Source of the DNA: Crotalaria pallida
Lineage: Eukaryota; Streptophyta; Magnoliopsida; Fabales; Fabaceae
Direction: 5' to 3'
Length of the DNA stretch: 64,000 nt
Assembly (NCBI GenBank): GCA_037953625.1
Contig: CM075651.1
Span: 109,183,001 to 109,247,000, forward strand
In this document: piece by piece, positions 1 to 12,972 of the stretch
Layout of the letters: the number at the start of each line of letters is the position of its first letter
Position numbering within the stretch: position 1 is the first letter of the stretch
Made by a program: the position numbers and the translations under genes
Notes under the pieces: model-generated
The model's input: the letters and a program-made list of their open reading frames with translations, nothing else
What the model was told of the DNA's origin: nothing
Databases searched by the model: none

Positions 1-2288
1 CAAGGATTCATGTTACACCCTATACATCCCTTGGGGTACCATGCAATGTTTAGGATCATTCTAATGGTTATTATAAGTCCTAATACACATTCCTAGACTA
101 TTCTAAGCCTTTAGAATACTCTCTTAACCATTCTACACTTGTTAGAACTCCCAAGGACTCATGCTACACCCTCTACGTCCCTTGGGGACTCAAGCATTGT
201 TTAGGATAATTCTAATGGTTCTTATATGACCTAATACACATTCCTAGACCATTCTAAGCCTTTAGAATACTCTATTAACAATTCAACACTTGTTAGAACC
301 TCCAAGGACTCATGCTACAACCTATACCTCCCTTGGGGACTCAAGCATTGTTTAGGATCATTCTAATGGTTCTTATAAGACCTAATACACATTGTTAGAC
401 CATTCTAACCCTTTAGAATACTCTCTTAACCATTCTACACTTGTTAGAACTCCCAAGGACTCATGCTACACCCTCTACGTCCCTTGGGGACTCAAGCATT
501 GTTTAGGATAATTCTAATGGTTCTTATATGACCTAATACACATTCCTAGACCATTCTAAGCCTTTAGAATACTCTATTAACAATTCAACACTTGTTAGAA
601 CCTCCAAGGACTCATGCTACAACCTATACCTCCCTTGGGGACTCAAGCATTGTTTAGGATCATTCTAATGGTTCTTATAAGACCTAATACACATTGTTAG
701 ACCATTCTAAGCCTTTAGAATACTCTCTTAACCATTCTACACTTGTTAGAACTTCGAAGGACTCATGCTACACCCTCTATGTCCCTTGGGGACTCAAGCA
801 ATGTTTAGGATCATTCTAATGGTTCTTATAAGTCCTAATACACATTCCTAGACCATTCTAAGCCTTTAGAGTACTCTTTTAACCATTCTACACCTGTTAG
901 AACCTCCATGGACACATGCTACACCCTCAATGTCCCTTGGGGACTCAAGCATTGTTTAGGATCATTCTTATGGTACTTATAAGACCTAATACACATTCCT
1001 AGACCATTCTAAGCCTTTAGAATACTATCTTAACCATTCAACACTTGTTAGAACCTCCAAGGACTCATGCTACACCCTCTACGTCCCTTGGGGTACCATG
1101 CAATGTTTAGGATCATTCTAATGGTTATTATAAGTCCTAATACACATTCCTAGACAATTCTAAGCCTTTAGAATACTCTATTAACCATTCTACACTTGTT
1201 AGAACCTCCAAGGACTTCTGCTACAACCTCTACATCCCTTGGGGACTCAAGCAATGTTTAGGATCATTTTAATGGTTCTTATAAGTCCTGATACACATTC
1301 CTAGACCATTCTAAGCCTTTAGAGTACTCTCTTAACCATTCTACACTTGTTAGAACCTCCAAGGACTCATGCCACACCCTCTACGTCCCTTGGGGTACCA
1401 TGCAATGTTTAGGATCATTCTAATATTTATTATAAGTCTTAATACTCATTCCTAGACCATTCTAAGCCTTTAGAATACTCTCTTAACCTTTCCACACTTG
1501 TTAGAACCTCCAAGGACTCATGCTACACCCTTTACGTCACTTGGGGTCTCAAGCATTGTTTAGGATCATTCTAATGGTTCTTATATGTCCTAATACACAT
1601 TCCTAGACCATTCTAAGCCTTTGGAGTACTCTCTTAAGCATTCTACACTTGTTAGAACTTCCAAGGACTCATGCTACACCCTCTACGTCCCTTCGGGTAC
1701 CATGCAATGTTTAACATCATTATAAAGGTTCGTATATGTCCTTATACACATTCCTAGACCATTCTAAGCCTTTAGAATACTCTCTTAACCATTCTACACT
1801 TGTTAGAACCTCCAAGGACTTATGCTACAACCTCTACATCCCTTGGGGACTCAAGCAATGTTTAGGATCATTCTAATGGTTCTTATAAGTCCTGATACAC
1901 ATTCCTAGACCATTCTACGCCTTTAGAGTACTCTCTTAACCATTCTACACTTGTTAGAACCTCCAAGGACACATGCTACACCCTCTACGACCCTTGGGGT
2001 ACCTGGCAATGTTTAGGATCATTCTAATGGTTATTATAAGTCCTAATACTCATTCCTAGACCATTCTAAGCCTTTAGAATACTCTCTTTACCTTTCCACA
2101 CTTGTGAGAACATCCAAGGACTCATGCGACACCCTCTACGTCCCTTGGGGACTCAAGCATTGTTTAGGATCATTCTAATGGTTCTTATAAGTCCTAATAC
2201 ACATTCCTAGACCATTCTAAGCGTTTAGAGTACTCTCTTAACCATTCTACACTTGTTAGAACCTCCAAGGACTCATGCTACACCCTCT
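1..2288 (+). repeat. First copy of the ~3.3-3.9 kb segmental duplication
   Basis: This block aligns with 3927-5609. The offset is 3926 bp for 1-220, 3624 bp (24 x 151) from 523, and 3321 bp after about 1635. The two steps of 302 bp are whole-dimer differences: the extra dimer at 122-725, and two monomers at about 1333-1634 that are absent from the second copy. Shared rare markers include TTATATGACC, GAACTTCGAAGG (752 and 4376), GGACTTCTGC (1211 and 4834), TTAACATCATTATAAAGG (about 1710 and 5030) and GACCCTTGGGG (about 1989 and 5310). The left end may lie outside the window. Confidence 0.85.
122..725 (+). repeat. Tandem duplication of a 302-bp dimer
   Basis: Positions 122-423 and 424-725 are two nearly identical copies of a two-monomer unit. 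Markers CCAAGGACTC after GAACTC, TTATATGACC and ATTGTTAGACC repeat exactly 302 bp apart. One visible difference is ATTCTAACCCTTT against ATTCTAAGCCTTT. The related block at 3927-4700 has only one copy, so this is a recent local gain in the first block or a loss from the second. Confidence 0.88.
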
Positions 2289-2720
2289 ACGTCCCTTGGG
2301 GTACCTTGCAATGTTTAGGATCATTCTAATGGTTATTATAAGTCCTAATACTCATTCCTAGACCATTCTAAGCCTTTAGAATACTCTCTTTACCTTTCCA
2401 CACTTGTGAGAACATCCAAGGACTCATGCGACACCCTCTACGTCCCTTGGGGACTCAAGCATTGTTTAGGATCATTCTAATGGTTCTTATAAGTCCTAAT
2501 ACTCATTCCTAGACCATTCTAAGCCTTTAGAATACTCTCTTTACCTTTCCACACTTGTGAGAACATCCAAGGACTCATGCGACACCCTCTACGTCCCTTG
2601 GGGACTCAAGCATTGTTTAGGATCATTCTAATGGTTCTTATAAGTCCTAATACACATTCCTAGACCATTCTAAGCGTTGAGAGTACTCTCTTAACCATTC
2701 TACACTTGTTAGAACCTCCA
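2100..2720 (+). repeat. Local mono/dimer amplification (GTGAGAACATCC monomers)
   Basis: The rare string GTGAGAACATCCAAGG followed by CATGCGACACC occurs at about 2105, 2407 and 2558, spaced 302 and 151 bp apart, as copies of one variant B monomer. A single relative at about 5425 lacks the GCGACACC change. This is a small, recent, local expansion inside the first segmental copy and its flank. Confidence 0.8.
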
Positions 2721-3926
2721 AGGACTCATGCTACACCCTCTACGTCCCTTGGGGTACCATGCAAGGTTTAAAACCATTGTAAAGGTTCTTATATGTCCTA
2801 ATACACATTCCTAGACCATTCTAAGCCTTTAGAATACTCTCTTAACCATTCTACACTTGTTAGAACCTCCAAGGACTTATGCTACAACCTCTACATCCCT
2901 TGGGGACTCAAGAAACGTTTAGGATCATTCTAATGGTTCTTATAAGTCCTAATACACATTCCTAGACAATTCTAAGCCTTTAGAATACTCTATTAACCAT
3001 TCTACACTTGTTAGAACCTCCAAGGACTCATGCTACAACCTATACCTCCCTTGGGGACTCAAGCATTGTTTAGGATCATTCTAATGGTTATTATAAGTCC
3101 CAATACTCTTTCCTAGACCATTCTAAGCCTTTAGAATACTCTCTTAACCATTCTACACTTGTTAGAACCTCCAAGGACTCATGCTACACCCTCTACGTCA
3201 CTTGGGGTACCATGCAATGTTTAGGATCATTCTAATGTTTATTATAAGTCCTAATACTCATTCCTAGACCATTCTAAGCCTTTAGAATACTCTCTTAACC
3301 TTTCCACACTTGTTAGAACCTCCAAGGACTCATGCTACACCCTTTACGTCACTTGGGGACTCAAGCATTGTTTAGGATCATTCTAATGGTTCTTATAAGT
3401 CCTAATACACATTCCTAGACCATTCTAAGCGTTTAGAGTACTCTCTTAACCATTCTACACTTGTTAGAACCTCCAAGGACTTATTCTACAACCTCAACAT
3501 CCCTTGGGGACTCAAGCATTGTTTAGGATCATTCTAATGGTTCTTATAAGTCCTAATACACATTCCTAGACCATTCTAAGCCTTTAGAATACTCCATTAA
3601 CCATTCTACACTTGTTAGAACCTCCAAGGACTCATGCTACAACCTATACGTCCCTTGGGGACTCAAGCATTGTTTAGGATCATTCTAATGGTTCTTATAA
3701 GACCTAATACACATTCCTAGACCATTCTAAGCCTTTAGAATACTCTGTTCACCATTCTACACTTGTTAGAACCTCCAAGGACTCATGCTACACCCTCAAT
3801 GTCACTTGGGGTACTATGCAATGTTTAGGATCATTCTAATGGTACTTATAAGACCTAATACACATTCCTAGACCATTCTAAGCCTTTAGAATACTCTCTT
3901 AACCATTCTACACTTGTTAGAACCTC
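2289..3926 (+). repeat. Monomer stretch between the two segmental copies
   Basis: About eleven satellite monomers of types A, B and F-sister, with no unique sequence. An F-sister copy with GGTTTAAAACCATTG near 2765 matches one at about 5784 (offset 3019 bp, 20 monomers). This suggests the duplication extends further in a patchy way, interrupted by monomer gain and replacement. No gene or other element is visible. Confidence 0.8.
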
Positions 3927-5609
3927 CAAAGATTCATGTTACACCCTCTACATCCCTTGGGGTACCATGCAATGTTTAGGATCATTCTAATGGTTATTAT
4001 AAGTCCTAATACACATTCCTAGACTATTCTAAGCCTTTAGAATACTCTCTTAACCATTCTACACTTGTTAGAACTCCCAAGGACTCATGCTACACCCTCT
4101 ACGTCCCTTGGGGACTCAAGCATTGTTTAGGATAATTCTAATGGTTCTTATATGACCAAATACACATTCCTAGACCATTCTAAGCCTTTAGAATACTCTA
4201 TTAACAATTCAACACTTGTTAGAACCTCCAAGGACTCATGCTACAACCTATACCTCCCTTGGGGACTCAAGCATTGTTTAGGATCATTCTAATGGTTCTT
4301 ATAAGACCTAATACACATTGTTAGACCATTCTAAGCCTTTAGAATACTCTCTTAACCATTCTACACTTGTTAGAACTTCGAAGGACTCATGCTACACCCT
4401 CTATGTCCCTTGGGGACTCAAGCAATGTTTATGATCATTCTAATGGTTCTTATAAGTCCTAATACACATTCTAGACCATTCTAAGCCTTTAGAGTACTCT
4501 TTTAACCATTCTACACCTGTTAGAACCTCCATGGACACATGCTACACCCTCAATGTCCCTTGGGGACTCAAGAATTGTTTAGGATCATTCTTATGGTACT
4601 TATAAGACCTAATTCACATTCCTAGACCATTCTAAGCCTTTAGAATACTATCTTAACCATTCAACACTTGTTAGAACCTCCAAGGACTCATGCTACACCC
4701 TCTACGTCCCTTGGGGTACCATGCAATGTTTAGGATCATTCTAATGGTTATTATAAGTCCTAATACACATTCCTAGACAACTCTAAGCCTTTAGAATACT
4801 CTATTAACCATTCCACACTTGTTAGAACCTCCAAGGACTTCTGCTACAACCTCTACATCCCTTGGGGACTCAAGCAATGTTTAGGATCATTTTAATGGTT
4901 CTTATAAGTCCTGATACACATTCCTAGACCATTCTAAGCCTTTAGAGTACTCTCTTAAGCATTCTACACTTGTTAGAACTTCCAAGGACTCATGCTACAC
5001 CCTCTACGTCCCTTCGGGTACCATGCAATATTTAACATCATTATAAAGGTTCGTATATGTCCTTATACACATTCCTAGACCATTCTAAGCCTTTAGAATA
5101 CTCTCTTAACCATTCTACACTTGTTAGAACCTCCAAGGACTTATGCTACAACCTCTACATCCCTTGGGGACTCAAGCAATGTTTAGGATCATTCTAATGG
5201 TTCTTATAAGTCCTGATACACATTCCTAGACCATTCTACGCCTTTAGAGTACTCTCTTAACCATTCTACACTTGTTAGAACCTCCAAGGACACATGCTAC
5301 ACCCTCTACGACCCTTGGGGTACCTTGCAATGTTTAGGATCATTCTAATGGTTATTATAAGTCCTAATACTCATTCCTAGACCATTCTAAGCCTTTAGAA
5401 TACTCTCTTTACCTTTCCACACTTGTGAGAACATCCAAGGACTCATGCTACACCCTCTACGTCCCTTGGGGACTCAAGCATTGTTTAGGATCATTCTAAT
5501 GGTTCTTATAAGTCCTAATACACATTCCTAGACCATTCTAAGCGTTTAGAGTACTCTCTTAACCATTCTACACTTGTTAGAACCTCCAAGGACTCATGCT
5601 ACACCCTTT
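3927..5609 (+). repeat. Second copy of the ~3.3-3.9 kb segmental duplication
   Basis: Aligned to 1-2288 as described there. It is shorter by two dimers and carries a one-base deletion at about 4471 (ACACATTCTAG for ACACATTCCTAG). After 5609 it changes to CCCTTTACGTCACTTGGGG, whereas the first copy continues as CCCTCTACGTCCCTTGGGG. That break marks a switch between monomer types at a recombination junction. Confidence 0.85.
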
Positions 5610-6410
5610 ACGTCACTTGGGGACTCAAGCATTGTTTAGGATCATTCTAATGGTTCTTATAAGTCCTAATGCACAATCCTAGACCATTCTAAGCGTTTAG
5701 AGTACTCTCTTCACCATTCTACACTTGTTAGAACCTCCAAGGACTCATGCTACACCCTCTACGTCCCTTGGGGTACCATGCAATGTTTCAAATCATTGTA
5801 AAGGTTCTTATATGTCCTAATACACATTCCTAGACCATTCTAAGCCTTTAGAATACTCTCTTAACCATTCTACACTTGTTAGAACCTCCAAGGACTTATG
5901 CTACAACCTCTACATCCCTTGGGGACTCAAGAAATGTTTAGGATCATTCTAATGGTTCTTATAAGTCCTAATACACATTCCTAGACAATTCTAAGCCTTT
6001 AGAATACTCTATTAACCATTCTACACTTGTTAGAACCTCCAAGGACTCATGCTACAACCTATACCTCCCTTGGGGACTCAAGCATTGTTTAGGATCATTC
6101 TAATGGTTATTATAAGTCCCAATACTCTTTCCTAGACCATTCTAAGCCTGTAGAATACTCTCTTAACCATTCTACACTTGTTAGAACCTCCAAGGACTCA
6201 TGCTACACCCTCTATGTCACTTGGGGTACCATGCAATGTTTAGGATCATTCTAATGTTTATTATAAGTCCTAATACTCATTCCTAGACATTTCTAAGCCT
6301 TTAGAATACTCTCTTAACCTTTCCACACTTGTTAGAACCTCCAAGGACTCATGCTACACCCTTTACGTCACTTGGGGACTCAAGCATTGTTTCGGATCAT
6401 TCTAATGGTT
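5610..6410 (+). repeat. Transition into the 1790-bp HOR
   Basis: Satellite monomers of types B, F-sister and A. From about 5895 the sequence aligns at an offset of 1790 bp to 7685 onward (shared GCCTGTAGAATAC at 6146, 7936 and 9726). The true left edge of the HOR is therefore likely near 5.8-5.9 kb rather than at the anchor used for the copies listed next. Confidence 0.8.
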
Positions 6411-8200
6411 CTTATAGTCCTAATACACATTCCTAGACCATTCTAAGCGTTTAGAGTACTCTCTTAACCATTCTATACTTGTTAGAACCTCCAAGGACTC
6501 ATGCTACACCCTCTACGTCCCTTGGGGTACCATGCTATGTTTAAAATCATTGTAAAGGTTCTTATATGTCCTAATACACATTCCTAGACCATTCTAAGCC
6601 TTTAGAATACTCTCTTAACCATTCTACACTTGTTAGAACCTCCAAGGACTCATGCTACACCCTCTACGTCCCTTGGGGTACCATGCAATGTTTAAAATCA
6701 TTGTAAAGGTTCTTATATGTCCTAATACACATTCCTAGACAATTCTAAGCCTTTAGAATACTCTATTAACCATTCTACACTTGTTAGAACCTCCAAGGAC
6801 TCATGCTACAACCTATACCTCCCTTGGGGACTCAAGCATTGTTTTGGATCATTCTAATGGTTATTATAAGTCCTAATACTCTTTCCTAGACCATTCTAAG
6901 CCTTTAGAATACTCTCTTAACCATTCTACACTTGTTAGAACCTCCAAGGACTCATGCTACACCCTCTACGTCCCTTGGGGTACCATGCAATGTTTAAAAT
7001 CATTGTAAAGGTTCTTATATGTCCTAATACACATTCCTAGACCATTCTAAGCCTTTAGAATACTCTCTTAACCATTCTACACTTGTTAGAACCTCCAAGG
7101 ACTTATGCTACAACCTCTACATCCCTTGGGGACTCAAGAAATGTTTAGGATCATTCTAATGGTTATTATAAGTCCTAATACTCTTTCCTAGACTATTCTA
7201 AGCCTTTAGAATACTCTCTTAACCATTCTACACTTGTTAGAACCTCCAAGGACTCATGCTACACCCTCTACGTCACTTGGGATACCATGCAATGTTTAGG
7301 ATCATTCTAATGTTTATTATAAGTCCTAATACTCATTCCTAGACCATTCTAAGACTTTAGAATACTCTCTTAACCATTCTACACCTGTTAGAACCTTCAA
7401 GGACTCATGCTAGACCCTCTACGTCCCTTGTGGACTCAACCATTGTTTAGGATCTTTCAATGGTTCTTATAAGTCCTAATACAAATTCCTAGACCATTCT
7501 AAGCGTTTAGAGTACTCTCTTAACCATTCTACACTTGTTAGAACCTCCAAGGACTCATGCTACACCCTCTACGTCCCTTGGGGTACCATGCAATGTTTAA
7601 AATCATTGTAAAGGTTCTTATATGTCCTAATACACATTCCTAGACCATTCTAAGCCTTTAGAATACTCTCTTAACCTCCAAGGACTTATCCTACAACCTC
7701 TACATCCCTTGGGGACTCAAGAAATGTTTAGGATCATTCTAATGGTTCTTATAAGTCCTAATACACATTCCTAGACAATTCTAAGCCTTTAGAATACTCT
7801 ATTAACCATTCTACACTTGTTAGAACCTCCAAGGACTCATGCTACAACCTATACCTCCCTTGGGGACTCAAGCATTGTTTAGGATCATTCTAATGGTTAT
7901 TATAAGTCCTAATACTCTTTCCTAGACCATTCTAAGCCTGTAGAATACTCTCTTAACCATTCTACACTTGTTAGAACCTCCAAGGACTCATGCTACACCC
8001 TCTACGTCACTTGGGGTACCATGCAATGTTTAGGATCATTCTAATGTTTATTATAAGTCCTAATACTCATTCCTAGACCATTCTAAGCCTTTAGAATACT
8101 CTCTTAACCTTTCCACACTTGTTAGAACCTCCAAGGACTCATGCTACACCCTTTACGTCACTTGGGGACTCAAGCATTGTTTAGGATCATTCTAATGGTT
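6411..8200 (+). repeat. 1790-bp HOR (12-mer), copy 1
   Basis: Anchored on the rare one-base deletion CTTATAGTCC (for CTTATAAGTCC) at 6411, 8201 and 9991. The unit is twelve monomers minus 22 bp, 20 of which come from a deletion at 7671-7676. One monomer near 6632-6745 is an F-sister type where copies 2 and 3 have a B type with CATGCTACATCC replaced by other sequence. That is a local swap best explained by gene conversion or unequal exchange. CCTTGTGGACTC near 7425 is another unit marker. Confidence 0.9.
7671..7676 (+). other. 20-bp deletion junction between AACC repeats
   Basis: Normal copies read TTAACC, then about 20 bases, then GAACCTCC. Here they collapse to TTAACCTCC, leaving a 131-bp monomer. 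AACC flanks both sides of the lost segment, so slippage or micro-homology deletion is the simplest cause. The same junction is at 9461-9466, exactly 1790 bp later, so the deletion preceded the HOR duplication. Confidence 0.85.
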
Positions 8201-9990
8201 CTTATAGTCCTAATACACATTCCTAGACCATTCTAAGCGTTTAGAGTACTCTCTTAACCATTCTACACTTGTTAGAACCTCCAAGGACTCATGCTACACC
8301 CTCTACGTCCCTTGGGGTACCATGCTATGTTTAAAATCATTGTAAAGGTTCTTATATGTCCTAATACACATTCCTAGACCATTCTAAGCCTTTAGAATAC
8401 TCTCTTAACCATTCTACACTTGTTAGAACCTCCAAGGACTTATGCTACATCCTCTACATCCCTTGGGGACTCAAGAAATGTTTAGGATCATTCTAATTGT
8501 TCTTATAAGTCCTAATACACATTCCTAGCCAATTCTAAGCCTTTAGAATACTCTATTAACCATTCTACACTTGTTAGAACCTCCAAGGACTCTTGCTACA
8601 ACCTATACCTCCCTTGGGGACTCAAGCATTGTTTTGGATCATTCTAATGGTTATTATAAGTCCTAATACTCTTTCCTAGACCATTCTAAGCCTTTAGAAT
8701 ACTCTCTTAACCATTCTACACTTGTTAGAACCTCCAAGGACTCATGCTACACCCTCTACGTCCCTTGGGGTACCATGCAATGTTTAAAATCATTGTAAAG
8801 GTTCTTATATGTCCTAATACACATTCCTAGACCATTCTAAGCCTTTAGAATACTCTCTTAACCATTCTAGACTTGTTAGAACCTCCAAGGACTTATGCTA
8901 CAACCTCTACATCCCTTGGGGACTCAAGAAATGTTTAGGATCATTCTAATGGTTATTATAAGTCCTAATACTCTTTCCTAGACTATTCTAAGCCTTTAGA
9001 ATACTCTCTTAACCATTCTACACTTGTTAGAACCTCCAAGGAATCATGCTACACCCTCTACGTCACTTGGGATACCATGCAATGTTTAGGATCATTCTAA
9101 TGTTTATTATAAGTCCTAATACTCATTCCTAGACCATTCTAAGACTTTAGAATACTCTCTTAACCATTCTACACCTGTTAGAACCTCCAAGGACTCATGC
9201 TAGACCCTCTACGTCCCTTGTGGACTCAACCATTGTTTAGGATCTTTCAATGGTTCTTATAAGTCCTAATACACATTCCTAGACCATTCTAAGCGTTTAG
9301 AGTACTCTCTTAACCATTCTACACTTGTTAGAACCTCCAAGGACTCATGCTACACCCTCTACGTCCCTTGGGGTACCATGCAATGTTTAAAATCATTGTA
9401 AAGGTTCTTATATGTCCTAATACACATTCCTAGACCATTCTAAGCCTTTAGAATACTCTCTTAACCTCCAAGGACTTATCCTACAACCTCTACATCCCTT
9501 GGGGACTCAAGAAATGTTTAGGATCATTCTAATGGTTCTTATAAGTCCTAATACACATTCCTAGACAATTCTAAGCCTTTAGAATACTCTATTAACCATT
9601 CTACACTTGTTAGAACCTCCAAGGACTCATGCTACAACCTATACCTCCCTTGGGGACTCAAGCATTGTTTAGGATCATTCTAATGGTTATTATAAGTCCT
9701 AATACTCTTTCCTAGACCATTCTAAGCCTGTAGAATACTCTCTTAACCATTCTACACTTGTTAGAACCTCCAAGGACTCATGCTACACCCTCTACGTCAC
9801 TTGGGGTACCATGCAATGTTTAGGATCATTCTAATGTTTATTATAAGTCCTAATACTCATTCCTAGACCATTCTAAGCCTTTAGAATACTCTCTTAACCT
9901 TTCCACACTTGTTAGAACCTCCAAGGACTCATGCTACACCCTTTACGTCACTTGGGGACTCAAGCATTGTTTAGGATCATTCTAATGGTT
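8201..9990 (+). repeat. 1790-bp HOR (12-mer), copy 2
   Basis: Exactly 1790 bp from anchor to anchor, with the same order of monomers as copy 1 except for the swapped monomer. It shares the 20-bp deletion (9461-9466), TTCCTAGCCAATTC, CCTTGTGGACTC and GATCTTTCAATGG. Identity to copy 3 is very high in the parts compared by eye. Confidence 0.9.
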
Positions 9991-11400
9991 CTTATAGTCC
10001 TAATACACATTCCTAGACCATTCTAAGCGTTTAGAGTACTCTCTTAACCATTCTACACTTATTAGAACCTCCAAGGACTCATGCTACACCCTCTACGTCC
10101 CTTGGGGTACCATGCTATGTTTAAAATCATTGTAAAGGTTCTTATATGTCCTAATACACATTCCTAGACCATTCTAAGCCTTTAGAATACTCTCTTAACC
10201 ATTCTACACTTGTTAGAACCTCCAAGGACTTATGCTACATCCTCTACATCCCTTGGGGACTCAAGAAATGTTTAGGATCATTCTAATTGTTCTTATCAGT
10301 CCTAATACACATTCCTAGCCAATTCTAAGCCTTTAGAATACTCTATTAACCATTCTACACTTGTTAGAACCTCCAAGGACTCATGCTACAACCTATACCT
10401 CCCTTGGGGACTCAAGCATTGTTTTGGATCATTCTAATGGTTATTATAAGTCCTAATACTCTTTCCTAGACCATTCTAAGCCTTTAGAATACTCTCTTAA
10501 CCATTCTACACTTGTTAGAACCTCCAAGGACTCATGCTACACCCTCTACGTCACTTGGGATACCATGCAATGTTTAAAATCATTGTAAAGGTTCTTATAT
10601 GTCCTAATACACATTCCTAGACCATTCTAAGCCTTTAGAATACTCTCTTAACCATTCTACACTTGTTAGAACCTCCAAGGACTCATGCTACACCCTCTAC
10701 GTCCCTTGGGGTACCATGCAATGTTTAAAATCATTGTAAAGGTTCTTATATGTCCTAATACACATTCCTAGACCATTCTAAGCCTTTAGAATACTCTCTT
10801 AACCATTCTACACTTGTTAGAACCTCCAAGGACTTATGCTACAACCTCTACATCCCTTGGGGACTCAAGAAATGTTTAGGATCATTCTAATGGTTATTAT
10901 AAGTCCTAATACTCTTTCCTAGACTATTCTAAGCCTTTAGAATACTCTCTTAACCATTCTACACTTGTTAGAACCTCCAAGGACTCATGCTACACCCTCT
11001 ACGTCACTTGGGATACCATGCAATGTTTAGGATCATTCTAATGTTTATTATAAGTCCTAATACTCATTCCTAGACCATTCTAAGACTTTAGAATACTCTC
11101 TTAACCATTCTACACCTGTTAGAACCTCCAAGGACTCATGCTAGACCCTCTACGTCCCTTGTGGACTCAACCATTGTTTAGGATCTTTCTAATGGTTCTT
11201 ATAAGTCCTAATACACATTCCTAGACCATTCTAAGCGTTTAGAGTACTCTCTTAACCATTCTACACTTGTTAGAACCTCCAAGGACTCATGCTACACCCT
11301 CTACGTCCCTTGGGGTACCATGCAATGTTTAAAATCATTGTAAAGGTTCTTATATGTCCTAATACACATTCCTAGACCATTCTAAGCCTTTAGAATACTC
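9991..11400 (+). repeat. 1790-bp HOR, copy 3 (one extra monomer, incomplete)
   Basis: The third copy starts at the CTTATAGTCC anchor. The spacing between CCTTGTGGACTC markers grows from 1790 bp (7431 to 9221) to 1941 bp (9221 to 11162), an excess of exactly 151 bp. The cause is an additional F-sister monomer around 10.54-10.69 kb. The copy ends at about 11.4 kb, before the 20-bp deletion site, where it joins a different monomer order. Confidence 0.88.
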
Positions 11401-12972
11401 TATTAACCATTCTACACTTGTTAGAACCTCCAAGGACTCATGCTACAACCTATACCTCCCTTGGGGACTCAAGCATTGTTTAGGATCATTCTAATGGTTA
11501 TTATAAGTCCTAATACTCTTTCATAGATCATTCTAAGCCTTTAGAATACTCTCTTAACCATTCTACACTTGTTAGAACCTCCAAGGACTCATGCTACACC
11601 CTCTACGTCCCTTGGGGTACCATGCAATGTTTAGGATCATTCTAATGTTTATTATAAGTCCTAATACACATTCCTAGACCATTCTAAGCCTTTGGAGTAC
11701 TCTCTTAACCATTCTACACTTGTTAGAACCTCCAAGGACTCATGCTACACCCTCTACGTCCCTTTAGATACCATGCAATGTTTAAAATCATTATAAAGGT
11801 TCGTATATGTCCTTATACACATTCCTAGACCATTCTAAGCCTTTAGAATACTCTCTTAACCATTCTACAATTGTTAGAACCTCCAAGGACTTATGCTACA
11901 ACCTCTACATCCCTTGGGGACTCAAGCAATGTTTAGGATCATTCTAATGGTTCTTATAAGTCCTGATACACATTCCTAGACCATTCTAAGCCTTTAGAGT
12001 ACTCTCTTAACCATTCTACACTTGTTAGAACCTCCAAGGACTCATGCTACACCCTCTACGTCCCTTGGGTAACATGCAATGTTTAGGATCATTCTAATGG
12101 TTATTATAAGTCCTAATACTCATTAATAGACCATTCTAAGCCTTTAGAATACTCTCTTAACCTTTCCACACTTGTTAGAACCTCCAAGGACTCATGCTAC
12201 ACCCTCTACGTCCCTTGGGGTACCATGCAATGTTTAGGATCATTCTAATGTTTATTATAAGTCCTAATACTCATTCCTAGACCATTCTAAGCCTTTAGAA
12301 TACTCTCTTAACCTTTCCACACTTGTTAGAACCTCCAAGGACTCATGCTACACCCTTTACGTCACTTGGGGACTCAAGCATTGTTTAGGATCATTCTAAT
12401 GGTTCTTATAAGTCCTAATACACATTCCTAGACCATTCTAAGCCTTTGGAGTACTCTCTTAACCATTCTACACTTGTTAGAACCTCCAAGGACTCATGCT
12501 ACACCCTCTACGTCCCTTCGGGTACCATGCAATGTTTAAAATCATTATAAAGGTTCGTATATGTCCTTATACACATTCCTAGACCATTCTAAGCCATTAG
12601 AATACTCTCTTAACCATTCTACACTTGTTAGAACCTCCAAGGACTTATGCTACAACCTCTACATCCCTTGGGGACTCAAGCAATGTTTAGGATTATTCTA
12701 ATGGTTATTATAAGTCCTGATACACATTCCTAGACTATTCTAAGCCTTTAGAGTACTCTCTTAACCATTCTACACTTGTTAGAACCTCCAAGGACTCATG
12801 CTACACCCTCTACGCCCCTTGGGTAACATGCAATGTTTAGGATCATTCTAATGGTTATTATAAGTCCTAATACTCATTCCTAGACCATTCTAAGCCTTTA
12901 GAATACTCTCTTAACCTTTCCACACTTGTTAGAACCTCCAAGGACTCATGCTACACCCTCTACGTCCCTTGG
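11360..12972 (+). repeat. Segmental copy, 4679-bp offset, left member
   Basis: Aligned with about 16040-17650 at a constant offset of 4679 bp (31 monomers minus 2 bp). Shared rare markers are TTTGGAGTACTC, CATTAATAGACC (12120 and 16799) and two type E monomers 755 bp apart. The copies part near 12973, where this one continues with a B cassette and the other with an A cassette. There are several scattered single-base differences, so this duplication is older than the ones between 20 and 32 kb. Confidence 0.82.
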
